Positions 10,727 through 22,179 are shown, counted from the stretch's first letter. The stretch is DNA of 64,000 nucleotides from Geotrypetes seraphini (GCF_902459505.1 NC_047088.1:31118730-31182729); one strand, 5' to 3'. Numbers and translations are program-made. The notes: generated from the sequence alone by a model not told the origin.

Positions 10727-11812
10727 GAGGGGCATAATCAAAACATACATCTGTCCGATTTGGGTGTATGGCGCTAGACCCCCAAAGTCAGCAGTAGGGA
10801 AAATGCCCATTTTCAAAAAATACATCTAGAATAGGTTTGGTTTTTTTTCTAAAATCATCTATCTGGACATCCAGGCTATTCGTCTAGACCACTAGGATGT
10901 CTGTTTATACCACATTTTTGACCACAATTTCATTCAAGTCCCAAATGCCCAGAACAAGACCATTTGGATGTGGAAGGGGCCAATCTTGTAATGGACTGGC
11001 CACCCAGACATGGCAACAGAGAAGTGGGGCACCTTACAGGGCACTGCTGTGAACTTCAAAAAAAGGGTGCCAGATAAACATCTCACCAGAACTCCCTTAT
11101 AGGTTATGGTGAGCCCCCTCCCCAAACCCACTATATCTACATGTCTACAACCCCAATAGCCCTTATGGCTGCAGGTGGCACCTATATGGCAGTAGAGTAG
11201 GGTTTGGGGGAATTTTGGTGGGGGCACATGTGCCACCATAAATTGTAGTGGTTAGTGTGGCTTATGGGCCTGGGTCTACAACTCCAATAGCCCTTATGGC
11301 TGCAGGTGGCACCTATATGGCAGTACAGTAGGGTTGGGGGGGGCTCACATTTCCACCATTGATGCAGTGGTCAGAGTGACTTATGGGTCTAGGTCCTCCT
11401 CTCCATGGTTCACTAGCTCACCCTCCAGGCTATTTAAGACACCTATGTGCAGCTCTACTAGGCTTTCCTATACTAGGTGCTGATGTTCTGAAGACATGTA
11501 TGTACTTTTTTATTCTGATCTTTGGGGGTGGGCCAGTGAACACTACTGTGTGGAGAGGAGTATGTGGGGGGTTTATAATCCCTGCAGAATGACTAAGTCT
11601 AGTTTGATCCCATCCCACCCACAATACTACCCTAACCACTCCTCCAGATACGCCCCCTTTCATCTCTGGGCGCACAGCGGCATTCAGAGGCATAGAAAGT
11701 CCAGTGACATGTAGAAAATCAGTTTATCAGCACTTGGACAACCTGTCTTTTAGGTCATCCAAGTGCCATCTTGGGCAGGTTTTCAGACATGTTTAAGTTC
11801 TGATTGAGCCCC
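10727..11812. mobile_element. Non-autonomous DNA element, family A copy 1
   Basis: The ends form an imperfect inverted repeat: GAGGGGCATAATCAAAA on the left and the complement of ...TTCTGATTGAGCCCC on the right. The interior is shared with 39373-40515, including 'accttacagggcactgctgt' and 'atggctgcaggtgg'. A unit of about 130 bp is tandemly duplicated at about 11140-11395. No transposase is visible, so it is non-autonomous. The superfamily is unclear and no clean TSD was found. Confidence 0.55.
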
Positions 11813-12587
11813 ATAGTGTCCAGAAAAAACATGACCACCAACATTTCTCCAAATAACCCACAAACAAATTACTGTTATTTAAAAAATATTACTGTTATTT
11901 ACAGGTGTTACTGCAAGATGCTATAAAAAACTGGATCCCTGTTTTCAAAATATCATCAATCAGGAAGTAACTATTAAGATCTATTTTAGCAAAATGGCGT
12001 TTAGCAAAGAAGGTAGTTGTGATTGCCTTATTTTTTTTGCAAAAATTTAGATGGCACAAAGGGTTTTTCTAAGGGAGTTTCCTAATAAAGGTTAGGCTAA
12101 TGTATGTTCAAAGGTCATACTAAATGTTTAAACAGTTGCAAAATACTTTGGAACTATGCAAGGGGTCCCATTTTTTCTGGACACCATATCGTGTCTGGCC
12201 ATAGAACCCAGATTTTTTCAGTAGTTAAATGATTGCCTAATGAAGAGATTATTCTGTTCTCTAACTTGCCAGTTGCTAAAGTAGAGTATTTTGGTCAGAG
12301 TATTTTGGGTTTGCAGTAAGCTATTAAAAATTCAATCACAATTGCTATTACTACTGGAGTTCATTGGAGACTATTCCAGTTCAGAAGAAAAGTAGTGTTT
12401 CTTCCTTTGGTCTGGACCAGATTTAAGATATTGATTCCTGATGCAAGACCTGAGAGCTGGCACGAAAGAAGGTTTAGCCCACATAGACCATACAGCATGG
12501 TCCTAAAGCAAGCACATTTGACTCCTGTTTGTACAAATATTTGGTACCTTTGAATTTGGCATTCTAATCAGTTGCCTATGTTACTTA
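11813..12587. other. No gene recognised
   Basis: AT-rich intronic DNA. A pair of short direct repeats, 'attactgttatttaaaaaat', sits near 11870-11895. Nothing else can be supported. Confidence 0.3.
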
Positions 12588-12697
12588 GGGCCTGTTTTAC
12601 AAAGCCATGCTAGCGGCTGCTGTGCGGTAACGGCCTCGAAGCCCAGAGATTTAAAGGGCTTCAGGGCTGTTGCTGTGCGGCTTTGTAAAACATGCCC
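12588..12697. mobile_element. Harbinger-type MITE, TTA TSD
   Basis: The 110-bp palindromic element runs from GGGCCTGTTTTACAAAG to the complementary CTTTGTAAAACATGCCC and is flanked by TTA on both sides (12585-12587, 12698-12700). It belongs to the family also seen at 22868, 31245, 32449, 35162, 35813 and 59059. Confidence 0.7.
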
Positions 12698-12700
12698 TTA

Positions 12701-13520
12701 GTCTTATATCCCTTTCTAGTGCAAAAGGCATACGAGTCTTGACCCAGTGGGTTATTCACCTCTAATTGCGAGTTGTGTAGAAGGCATCATCTACATTTTT
12801 TGGCTCCGTCTCCTGTATTCCTGGGCTATGCTGTAGCTCCCCAATTTCTCCTTCTACACACAAGTCAAAGGTATCTTCTTAATCTGCTCTGATTTTGGTT
12901 TATTTTTGGTGGGGTTTTACCCTGAATTTGAGGCTTCTCTGTGCTTCAGAGGTCCCCAATTTGCTTGGGGCAGCTCTGCCTAAGAGTAGATACAGACTCT
13001 CCTGTCAGAAGTCTGTAGCTGGGAGGACAACCCTTTTACAGGGCACCTACCTTGCCGGCCTGCATTGACACTTTTTGAAGGCTCAGGGACTACTCCTCTA
13101 GTAGCAAGACTTGCTCCTGGTTATTATTGGAGCTTCAGTGCAGGCTGTATGGCTCCATGTCAGTCCTGAGGGCTTTATTGGAAGCCAGCTGCATTTCCCT
13201 CCACCACCCCCGACGATGCATGTGGAGGTCTGGGGCTTCAGTTCCTTACAGGATCTCATTGGCAGCCCAAAGAAATAAGCATTGGGGCTCTCTTTACATG
13301 CCTGTCTGAGGCTGAAATATTCTCCATTTTCCAGCTAATGCAGGCACAAGCATCAACAGACTATCGGTACAGTACATTGCTTCCTATAGAAGACATCAGG
13401 GTGGGTTCTGTAAATGCATTTGGAAGTTTCTGGGCCTAAGATTTGGGTCCCCTACCTCCAAAAACTATTTCTGAATTTTTTGTTCTCAGACCCCACTATG
13501 CAAATTTAAAAACCAAACCA
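12701..13520. other. No gene recognised
   Basis: Short open frames lack similarity to known proteins. Probably old repeat or unique intronic DNA. Confidence 0.3.
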
Positions 13521-14185
13521 TCCCCAAATTGAAGATTGGCAGGAGAGATGCCCACTCTCTCCCGCCATGTCACACAATCCCCCACACAACTACCTCCCCC
13601 CCCCGTGGTAGAAATGCCCACTCCCTTCTGCTGTCACCCAAGTCCCCATGTGTCCCAAATGACCCCGCCCCTCCCTTACCTTATTCACGAAGTCCAGCCA
13701 GAAGGATGCCTACCCGCTCTGACTTGCAGGCCTGCCTCTTACAAAATGGCAGGCCTTCCTCTTTCTGTTGCATCCTGTTGGGTCCCGTGGTTTAGTTTTA
13801 AGGTGTTATTTTTAACCGCAATCAATTTAATAAACTTTGCCTATATCATTGTACATGTTACTGCAGTTTTCCTTGTTTTTGCATCCTGGGATGCACCAGG
13901 GTCTGATTGGCCAAGGTGCTTAAGGCTGTTCCCTAGGATGGGTTTTATGTATCCAGGCCAATCAGGGCCTTAGGCCCCTCTCAGTGCACCCAGGATGCAC
14001 TAGGAAGGGGAAGGCCCACCATTTTGTAAAGGCGCAGCCTGCCGGCAGGAGGGAGTACATATCCATCCTGCCGGATTTCAATGATGATGAAGCCTACAAA
14101 GTATGGGGGGTTGAGGGATGTCCTTGAGCGGGAGAGGGGGGAAGGTCTGACCTTCCAATGCCCCAGATACAAAAGATTGTGATCC
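13521..14185. repeat. GC-rich composite repeat with inverted halves
   Basis: The left part has 'ggcaggagagatgcccac' and 'cttacaaaatggcaggcc'. The right part has 'ccaccattttgtaaaggc', the inverse of the latter. 'tctgattggcc' and 'ggccaatcag' are also inverse to one another. A related phrase occurs at 47190-47340. This looks like a palindromic DNA element. Its open frames are repeat-derived. Confidence 0.4.
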
Positions 14186-14194
14186 CACTAGGGA

Positions 14195-15110
14195 CAGAGA
14201 AAGTACCATCTTAGGAGTGGCCTAGTGATTAGAGCAGTTCAAAGTATGGGAAACAAAGTTCTGGAACTAGAGGCTGAGTTGGATTTAGTGGCAATCACAG
14301 AGATGTGGTTCACGGAGAACCACGATTGGGATATAGTTAATCCAGGCTATAATCTGTTCAGGAAAGAGATTAGGAAGAAAAGGAAGGGGAGTGGCATATT
14401 TTTGTTAAAAGTATTAAAGTTACACAATTGCAGGATCTGCAGGGTAAGGAAGAGGCTCTGAGGGTCAGTCTGGAAAGGGAATGGAAAATATATTTACACT
14501 GAGGTACACTGGGCCTCTTTCATAGACAAAAGACAGAGATTTAATATTTCAGAATATAGCTTCAAAAGGGGAAGTATTACTAATAGGTGGTGATTTTAAC
14601 TTGCCAGATATGGGTTGGGGTATCCCTATTGTGGGATCTTCTAAAAGTAGGGAGATCCTGGATACTTTACAAGGAGAACTGTTCCAGCATTTGATAATGG
14701 AACCCATGAGTGATGGGGCCATACTTGATATAGTGCTTACAAATGGGAAAAGTGTTTCTGATGTTACACTGGGTGATCATCTGGCATCCAGTGGTTTAAT
14801 ATTAAGATGAGTGTAGAGAGGGCTCATTCAAAAAGTAAAGGTTCGAGACTTTGAAAAACGAACTTTGGATGAGGGATTACATCAAGGAATTGTCTAGATG
14901 GGAACATCTGGAAGAAGTAGGAAAGCAGTGGGCAAAACTGAAGAGAGCTATTATAAGGGCAGCAAACCACTTTGTAAGGAAAGTAAGTAAAAGTAAGAGG
15001 GAAAAAATGCTGCTTTGGTTCTCAAAAATAGTAACTGAGAAAGTAAGGATAAAGAGGTTAGCTTTCATTCATTACAAAAGATTGCAGAAAGAGCAAGGCA
15101 GGCAAAAATG
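14195..15110 (+). mobile_element. CR1 LINE, endonuclease part (5' piece of a split copy)
   Basis: The endonuclease signatures of CR1 are MGNKVLELEAELDLVAITEMWF, YNLFRKEIRKKRKGSG, GGDFNLPDMGWGI, SREILDTLQGELFQHL and VSDVTLGDHL. The linker towards the reverse transcriptase follows (FVRKVSKSKREK). The copy stops at about 15110. The next part of the same ORF resumes at about 19534, so one CR1 has been split by a 4.4-kb insert. The reading frame is broken in several places. Bases 14205-14235 resemble a tRNA-SINE head. Confidence 0.75.
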
Positions 15111-16225
15111 TAACATAAAATTTATATACCGCAATACCTTGCAGATCAATGCAGTTACAAAATAAAAGAAATATAAATCATAAATTTTCCTAAAATTTAG
15201 ATAAGCTTTCAATAATTTCCTAAAATGCAAATAAGAATTTGAATTATCAGGAGTAACACCGGGCGACATGTTTAAAAAATATTTGTCAGAAGTATTAACA
15301 TTTCCACTTTGGATACTACTAACCTTTCTGATTTACTGGAAAAATCTTTAGAAATTCAATCCCGTCCTACCCTTCTTGTCTTATTTGTTTTTGAATAGGA
15401 CCTAAATTCTGTGATGCGTATGTTTTTTCGTTTTTCTCAAGCTTTGTTTCTTGGACAGAGAATTTGGGTCTATCTAGATGTCACTAAATCTACTCAGGAC
15501 CAAAGGAAATTATTCCTAAACATGAGACAAGAGGTCAAGGCACTAGGAGCTTCTTTTTTGTTGAGTTACCCACTAAATGCTGTGTAAAGTATGCTGGGAT
15601 TAAATATACCTTTTTTGCCCCTGATCAGCTTAAAGCCTTTGTAGATACTAAGAAACTGCTCCATTAAATCAGGGACAATTAATTTAATTGCAGATATTGT
15701 TATAACCCGTTAAGCATATGCCTTAATTCAAAGTATAACTTTAACTGTTCTCCTTATCTTTTGGGTTCCCTCCCAACTTTATTTGTGGTCTAAGGAAGAG
15801 ATTACAATTATTATTTTTGGATTATAGATTTCTATTATTTGTTAATTCTTTATTCTCTGTATTTCTTGAACAAGTGGATGCTTGTAATTATATTGGTAAA
15901 ATCAATAATAATAATAAAAAAAAGAATTTGAATTATCAGTAATCGGCGAAAGTCAGCATCCCAAGTAGCTGCTTGAAATGAAAGTAAATGGTGGAAATAT
16001 TGTTTAAATAAGCAGCAATTTCTACAAAAGGAAATGCAAATAAAGTTGCAATACACAATGAACATCTAGACCTTGAAAAAGCAAAATGGTCAGCATGATA
16101 ATTAGGTGCCAAACCTTGGGAATCCTTTATAACAAAGACATCTAAACTTAAAAAATACTCTGGCCTCAAAAGGAAGCCAGTGTAACTTGTGATAATAAGG
16201 TGTCACATGGTCTGACTTTTTAAGA
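15111..16225 (-). mobile_element. L2-clade LINE 3' fragment inserted in the CR1
   Basis: On the - strand the piece reads KLHWLPFEARVFFKF and then LLSFQAATWDADFRRLL. It resumes after the inner insertion with FRKLLKAYLNFRKIYDL. It is the same family as 48790-49275. It is interrupted by the ORF1-only L1 at 15251-15921. Sequence at about 19370-19530 resembles the next part of the same family, so the element may once have spanned the whole gap in the CR1. Confidence 0.6.
15251..15921 (+). mobile_element. ORF1-only (HAL1-like) L1 insertion with 18-bp TSD
   Basis: An 18-bp direct repeat AAGAATTTGAATTATCAG flanks it (15233-15250 and 15922-15939). The + strand carries the C-terminal half of an L1 ORF1, with MRMFFRFSQALFLGQRIWVY, STQDQRKLFLNMRQEVKALG, a KYAG.KYTFFAPDQLKAF block and a stop near 15666. 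About 250 bp of 3' UTR and a tail of (AAT)n then A follow. No ORF2 sequence lies between ORF1 and the tail. It is either a half-L1 type non-autonomous element or a copy of an internally deleted L1. Confidence 0.65.
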
Positions 16226-16690
16226 TTAAAAATTAAATGAATAATTAAGGTTAAATCTGGAGAGGTGGAGGGTCCCGGATCTGAATGGAGATACAGTGGA
16301 TGACATATGATATCAGCTGATTGTACTGTTTATCGCTGGAAAATGTTTGAAAACTGTGTTTTACAATGTAGTTGGGTTTTTTTCTTTCTTTCTTCTTTAA
16401 GGGCAGTTAACATTAGAATGTGGTGAAATTTGAAATTTTATAACTGCCTTCCTTTTTTCCTATTGTACGATTCTCATTTGAATATGAGTGATGAAGAGAT
16501 AGTTAAAAAACTTGGATTGGTTGACAATCTGTGTTGTTTCGTGCAGCAGGCGGTAGGAGTAGAACACTGATTGTCCAAGACCTGAGGAGAGGATTCAAGA
16601 GTAATGGATGGACTGTGGAGTTTAGCAGGGGATGTGCATTCCATAGTTCTATATTTGGTGTGGCATTCGATGTGGCACAGTGGGCGTGGA
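16226..16690. other. No clear feature; left flank of BRSK2-like pseudogene
   Basis: T-rich stretch, then sequence with no similarity I can name. Part of 16530-16690 may be upstream sequence of the retrocopied mRNA. Confidence 0.3.
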
Positions 16691-17390
16691 TGTGGAAGAG
16701 TCCCCCCACCTTTCCCATATGCCTTTTCTTTAATTCCACCCTGGAGCCTCCTGGGAAGTTGGAAGGGAAATGGCCTGAGAATCCATACCCCTAAGGGAAC
16801 GTCTGTCCATACGCTCAAGGAAAACCCAGCAGGAACACCCAATCTAACACCGCCTTTCCGCCTCAGCATTGGAGGGATGCCCTGGAGGACATGCTTCAAT
16901 TCATTCAAGAACAGTTTCCTGAGATCACCTCAGTTTCCTTCGCTGGAAATTACAAGTATCTGCGCTAGAGGAGATGTCTAACCTGACACCAGAATCTTCA
17001 CTATAGGTTGCCAAAACCGTGGTTTGGAAATTTTATTAACCTGGAGATAGAAGAGCAGATATTTGTGGTTTTTAAGGACGAACCATTGGGTTACATCAAG
17101 ACAGATTTTGTTCATGCCGTCCTCTCGATTCCCAGTCTCAGCCACAGCATTATATCCCAGACTAGCTTCCGAGCTGAATACAAGTGCATAGGGGGGGCCC
17201 AGCTGTTTTTCAGAAGCCGGTATACGGAAGGGAGTGAGGCTCAGAAGGAGACTGGCTGGGACTTCACCACATCAGGAACAAAGAACAATAAAGATCACAA
17301 AGGAGCAAAGCAATGCAGAATCTGTAGAGTCTGTGCATTACTGAGCAAGGAGGAGGATAGCAAGTTGACAAGACACCATGAAAACTAAAG
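16691..17390 (+). pseudogene. BRSK2: Processed pseudogene of a BRSK2-like kinase (C-terminal part)
   Basis: The parent is a neuronal polarity kinase of the AMPK-related group. Frames on the + strand match its C-terminal half as I recall it. [19 protein letters not shown] corresponds to PTPKGTPVHTPKESPAGTP, and [20 protein letters not shown] to the VPWRARLNSIKNSFLGS block. MSNLTPESS and [20 protein letters not shown] correspond to the segment just before the KA1-like region, then [23 protein letters not shown], and [10 protein letters not shown] ends the match. These blocks follow one another without introns, so this is a retrocopy. It has frame changes and at least one in-frame stop (after ESSL, near 17016), and lacks the kinase domain. 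From about 17270 the match fades. It lies within the insert that splits a CR1 LINE. Confidence 0.75.
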
Positions 17391-17964
17391 CAATATCTTC
17401 TCCTTCCTCTTTTATACTTTGAAGATACATATACACCATCACCATCCTTATCAACAGCAAATGTTACTGCCTGAATGCTTATTAGTGTTATTAGGGTAAT
17501 TGCATTTATATAAGTATGAATTTGATGGGGTAATCAACTTGGTTATGAAATGGTTTAGGAAGAAGGAAAGGAGGGATGGAAAAAAGGAAAGGAAGTTGGT
17601 TTAATCCACATAATTTTAATAATCCCTAATAATTGTTAGTATAAGAATTGTAGTACATTTAATAGGAATTTTGGGAAGAATAGCATGCTAATGTGCTATT
17701 TTTATATTTTATTATTGTTCTGAACTGGGTGGGTGGGAAGGGAATATAGATTCATTTTATTAATTAATTTTATTTAAGGAGTTAATAGATGGATTTTGAA
17801 ATAATGCAAAGTAATAAGGGAATTTATTATAATTGATGTTAACCTATTTTAGTATTACTACAAGGGTGAATATTTACTGATAAAAATTAATTTATGTATA
17901 AATTCAGAATGTAAGGTATGTACGGGAAAGGAGTGGAATATAGGGGTTGTTATGAGTTTTTATT
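17391..17964. other. AT-rich, no gene recognised
   Basis: Low-complexity AT-rich DNA after the pseudogene. No clear poly(A) tail or TSD for the retrocopy could be placed. Confidence 0.35.
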
Positions 17965-18130
17965 ATTAAATTTAATTAAATTTAATTCTTATATACCGCT
18001 AATAACCGTGAGGTTTCTAAGCGGTTTACAAAAATGATGCAATTAAAGATACAATAAATAAAAATTAAATAAATAAATAAGATAGGTACTTGGAAATTCC
18101 CTAACTGTCCCAAAGGCTCACAATCTAACT
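17965..18130 (-). mobile_element. LINE/SINE 3' tail, inverted
   Basis: 'ttatataccgctaataacc' and 'taagcggtttacaaa' form the reverse complement of the stem-like 3' end shared by L2-clade LINEs and their SINEs here (compare 20890-20965). An A/T-rich tail follows. Confidence 0.5.
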
Positions 18131-19370
18131 AAAGTACCTGAAGAAACAGTATGAAAAATAAAAATAAAAAGACAGAGGTAGAGATAGAGATAGAAATGAA
18201 ATATTCCAACAAGTAATGAATAAATAATGTAAAGATAGAATTAAAATAATAATTAAAGTAAACAAAATAGAGACAAAAATAAGCATAGAGAGAAACAGAA
18301 ACACACTCCAAAAAAGCATCAAGATCTTTGACTTGTAATTATTATGATCATTTAACACTAGATCTTAATTGCATTTCCGGAATACATCATATTCCTATCC
18401 CTCTCCATACCCACCTCCATCTCCACCCCAATTCACTTCAACCACCATTCCCATTCTATTCTTTAACTGCCATCAACCCCAGTTCCAATGGCTATCATCT
18501 GGGTCCCGAGTTTCCTCCAAGAACAGGCGACATCTCTGGCAAGGTAATCTCCACCGCTGCCGCACATGATACGAGATCCTCAGAGGTAGACCCTTCGGAA
18601 TGGGGGAGGAGTGAAGATGTCGGGTACCCTCCTGAACCGACCGTTGGTCTGAGCGTCGGACTGCAGCTCTCCTCTATCGGCTCTCCCCTGCTGGAATGGA
18701 GGAGGAGTGTAGATGGTGTCGGGTGCCCTGCTGGAACGGGCTCCCGATCTGGCCACTAGTGAAACTGGCAGTTGGTGCCGAGCACCGTCAGCGCTACTCC
18801 TCCTGTAGTTCTCTCCCCTGCTGGAACGGGGGAGGGGTGTAGATGATGCTAGGTGCCCTGCTGGAAAGGACTCCCGATCTGGCCACTAGTGAAACTAGTT
18901 CATTGTATTAGAGGTTTGATTTCATATAATTGATCAATTATATTTGACTTACGAATATTTATATTCATTTGTGATTTGTTTATTATTTATTGCTGTATTT
19001 TAGGGTATTTTCTCAAAGGTAGAGGGGTGTGGAAATTCTTTGTTTATTCATAGAGGGTAAGGTTATTCATAGAGGGAAAATGAATAATAAGATAACACCT
19101 TTGATATCATTTGGTTGTAAGGGTTTATTTTCAGTTGAGGTAACTTTTTTTTAAATATATAATGGATGGAGTTAGTGCGGGGAGGGGGAGGTAGAGGGAT
19201 TATGTGTCTGCCTAAAGGCATTCAAGCTAACCATGAGTTACTCTTTTTTTTGGAGGGAGGGGGATGCTGGGTGGAAGTTGGAAGGTGGAGGAGTTTCCTA
19301 GGGTTTGGGATGTGTATGGACAATATCATTTCAAAATATGGTATGAGGAAATTGCTTGCAATTTCTAAAA
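18131..19370. repeat. Low-complexity tract and diverged tandem duplication
   Basis: 18150-18300 is purine-rich. At 18679-18770 and 18813-18897 a unit of about 90 bp is repeated with a period near 134 bp ('ctctcccctgctggaa', 'cgatctggccactagtgaaa'). The remainder is AT-rich, with a small duplication 'ttcatagaggg' near 19047-19072. No gene is recognised. Confidence 0.45.
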
Positions 19371-19533
19371 CATATAGAAACTTTTTCAAACCAAAACATC
19401 ATTGACAAATTTCTGTCCAAATGAACTCCCAAAATTCAAATAGTGGAGTTGATTGGATAAGAAATTCCATTTAGAATTAAGATATCTTCTGTATAATGGG
19501 TTGTAGTAGCAAGAAAAAATATTGTCTTGTCAG
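19370..19533 (-). mobile_element. Probable L2-clade LINE fragment
   Basis: 'aaatgaactcccaaaattc' and its surroundings resemble 300-345 of the first fragment in this window. This suggests the upstream part of the antisense LINE at 15111-16225. Confidence 0.35.
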
Positions 19534-20880
19534 AAGTTAAGAGAGGCTGGTCGAGTAGTCAGAAAAGCAAATGGAAGAGAAAAATATCCATCACAGTAAA
19601 ATGGAGGGGGGGAATACTTTTTTTAGATGCAAAAATGGCATTGTGATACTGAATAGAGAAGGGGAGAAATATGTGAAAGCTGATAAAGATAAGGCTGAAT
19701 TGCTTAACAAATATTTCTGTTCTGTGTTCATAGCTGGAGTGGGTTTGCCAGTGGGAGTGCCAGGAGTAGGATTGTAAAAGACAAATGTGAATAGGGATGA
19801 AGACTGATCAATTTTCAGATTATTGTGTTCGTGAGGAGTTAGCTAACTAAAAGATGGACAAAGTGATGGGGCTGGATAGTTTACATCTGAGGGTACTGAA
19901 AGAACTTAGGGAAGTTCTGATGACTCTGCTAGCTGACCTCTGCAATGTTTCTCTAGAGTCAGGAGTGGTACCAGAGGACTGGAGAAAGGCAGATGTGGTC
20001 CCTCTCCACAAAAGTGGAAGGAAGGAAGTAGGGAATTACAGGCTGGTAAGTCTGACTTCTGTGGTAAGTTAATTAATGGAAAAACTTTTGAAACAGAGAA
20101 TGGTGAAGTTTCTGGGATCCAGTGGATTACAGAACCCAAGGCAAGATGGATTTTCTAGAGGCGAGTCTTGTCAGACAAATCTGATCAATTTTTTTTGACT
20201 GAGTGACCAGAAAATTGGATAGAGGAAGTGCGCTAGATGTGCTGTATTTAGATTTTAGTAAAGCCTTCAACAGTGTTCCACACAGGCATCTAATAAATAA
20301 ACTGAGTGCCCTCGGTATATGGCCCCCGAAGTGATGAATTGGGTCAGGAACTGGTTGAGTGGGAGATAACTGAGGATAGTGGTCAATGGAGATCACTCTG
20401 AAGAAAGGAATGTTACCAGTGATGTGCCTCAAGGTTCGGTTCTTGGGCCTATTCTTTTTAACATTTTCGTAACAGATATTGCTGAAAAGCTGTCAGATAA
20501 GATTTGCCTCTTTGTGGATGATACCAAAATCTGCAATAGACAACCCTGATGGTGTGAATAACATGAGGGAGGACCTAGCGAAGCTTGAACAATGGTCTGA
20601 AATTTGGCAGCTAACATTTCATGCTAAGAAATGTAAAGTCATGCATTTGGGCTGCAAAAACCAAGGGAACGGTACAGTTCAGGGGGGTGCAGAACTTTTG
20701 TGCAAGAAAGAGGAGCAGGACTTGGGTGTGAGTGTATGAGATAATCTTAAGGTGGCCAAACAGGTTGAAAAGACGACGGCAAAAGCTAGAAGGATGCTTG
20801 GATGCATAGGAAGAGGTATGGCCAGTAGGAGTGTTAAAGACGCACGGGGGAAGGGAAGGGATGCCCGTGCATGGTAGTGG
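19534..20880 (+). mobile_element. CR1 LINE, reverse transcriptase part (3' piece of the split copy)
   Basis: The + strand continues the CR1 begun at 14195. It has MDKVMGLDSLHLRVLKELRE, VVPEDWRKADVVPLHKSG, NYRLVSLTSVVS, LYLDFSKAFNSVPH (diverged), the 'VDDTK' catalytic region near 20515 and LAKLEQWSEIWQLTFHAKKC. The linker at its start pairs with the end of the first piece. It has several frame breaks and is cut off before the 3' UTR at about 20880. Confidence 0.75.
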
Positions 20881-20884
20881 GGGG

Positions 20885-20965
20885 TGAAGAGGAGGAAGTT
20901 TCAAGTTTATTAGTTTTTATATACCGCCTATCAAGGTTATCTAAGCGGTTCTACAATCAGGTACT
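20885..20965 (-). mobile_element. LINE/SINE 3' tail, inverted
   Basis: 'ttatataccgcctatcaagg' and 'taagcggtt' are the inverted 3' stem also seen at 17965-18130. Confidence 0.5.
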
Positions 20966-20989
20966 CAAGCATTGTGCCAGCACCCCCAC

Positions 20990-22175
20990 CAAGACAGCAC
21001 CTGGAGCGAACCGCCTCCTCCCCCTTACTACACCACTGGCTTAGACTACTGCAATTTATTTCCAATAGGTTTCCCTCTGAACCACCACTCCCCCACTGCA
21101 ATCTGTGCAAAACTGCTGCACAATTTATCTTCTTCCAACCTTGCTGTACTCAGCTTACCCTTCAAATCACTTCACTGGCTCCTTAACCGCCTTCACATAC
21201 AGTCCTGACTCCTTTTACTAACCTACAAATGTGTTCATTCTGCAGCTCCACATTTCTCCTCTCATCTTTCGTTACACACCTCCCAAAGATCTCCGTTCCT
21301 CAGATAAGTTGCTTTTATCTTTACCCTACTTCTCCAGTGCCAATTCTAGACTTTGTTCCTTTCATCTTGTTGCCCCCTATGCTTGGAACAAACTACCTGA
21401 CTCCATGTGTCATGCCCCTTCCCTTGTTCAAAAGTACTGAAAACCTACCTTTTTTTAGATAGCCTTCAACTCTTAACCCTATTCCCCGCTCCCTCTGCTC
21501 ACCATCCTAGCCAGTAATTTAACCATCCCTGCTAACTGTAACCTCTACTTTGACATCCTTTGGGGGGGGGATGTCTTGATTGATTTAGATTGTGAATAGA
21601 GAATGACACGGTGACAAAATTCATCACCGTTCCCGTCCCCGCGGATAACCGCGGGAAACCATCTTCATGTCATTCTTTAAGGAGAGAGGGAAAAATCAGA
21701 ATATGAATGGCCACAACCACTGACCTACAAGCTTTGCTTTGAAGAATGCTGGTGTAGAAGGACCAAAGTTGAAACAGACACTACAGAATGACAGTCTCTG
21801 GTATCCAGAACAAATATTGTGATGTCATAATGCCTCATTCCAAAAGTGCCTAAGAGTCAATCACATCAGTGATGTCACAATGGCTTCATTATCCTTGGCT
21901 CCCATAAGAATCAGAGTATGAATGGCCACAACCACTGACCCGCAAGCTTTGCTTTGAATAATGCTGGTGTAGAAGGACTGAGGTTGAAATAGACACTAGA
22001 AAATGACATGGGATTATTTCCCGCGGTTATCCGCGGGGACGGGAACGGTGATGAATTTTGTCACCGTGTCATTCTCTAATTGTGAACTCATTTGAGCTGG
22101 GCCTGTCTCCTTCATGACTGTACAGCACTATGTGCATCTGGTAGCACTCTAGAAATAATTAATAGTACTAGTGGT
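20990..22175 (+). mobile_element. L2-clade LINE 3' part split by a hAT MITE
   Basis: The + strand reads LDYCNLFPIGFPL, NRLHIQS*LLLLTYKCVHSAAP, a WNKLPDSMCHAPSLVQKY block and KTYLF, the usual L2 ORF2 C-terminus. The 3' UTR 'gactgtacagcactatg..gtagcactctagaaat' with an (AATAGT)n tail ends near 22175. A 482-bp hAT MITE sits inside at 21597-22078. Confidence 0.7.
21597..22078. mobile_element. hAT-type MITE with 62-bp terminal repeats, 8-bp TSD
   Basis: The terminal inverted repeats start TAGAGAATGACACGGTGAC and look identical over about 62 bp at both ends. Each contains the inner palindrome CCGCGGATAACCGCGG. The 8-bp TSD ATTGTGAA is exact (21589-21596, 22079-22086). Inside, a segment of about 75 bp (with 'tggccacaaccactgac') is present twice in direct orientation. 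It has no coding capacity. A relative is at 33969-34233. Confidence 0.8.
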
Positions 22176-22179
22176 AATA

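Noticed and set aside
17008-17388. 126-codon frame as a functional kinase-related gene
   Set aside because: It lacks the kinase domain and is preceded by a stop and frame changes in the same retrocopy, so it is a pseudogene.
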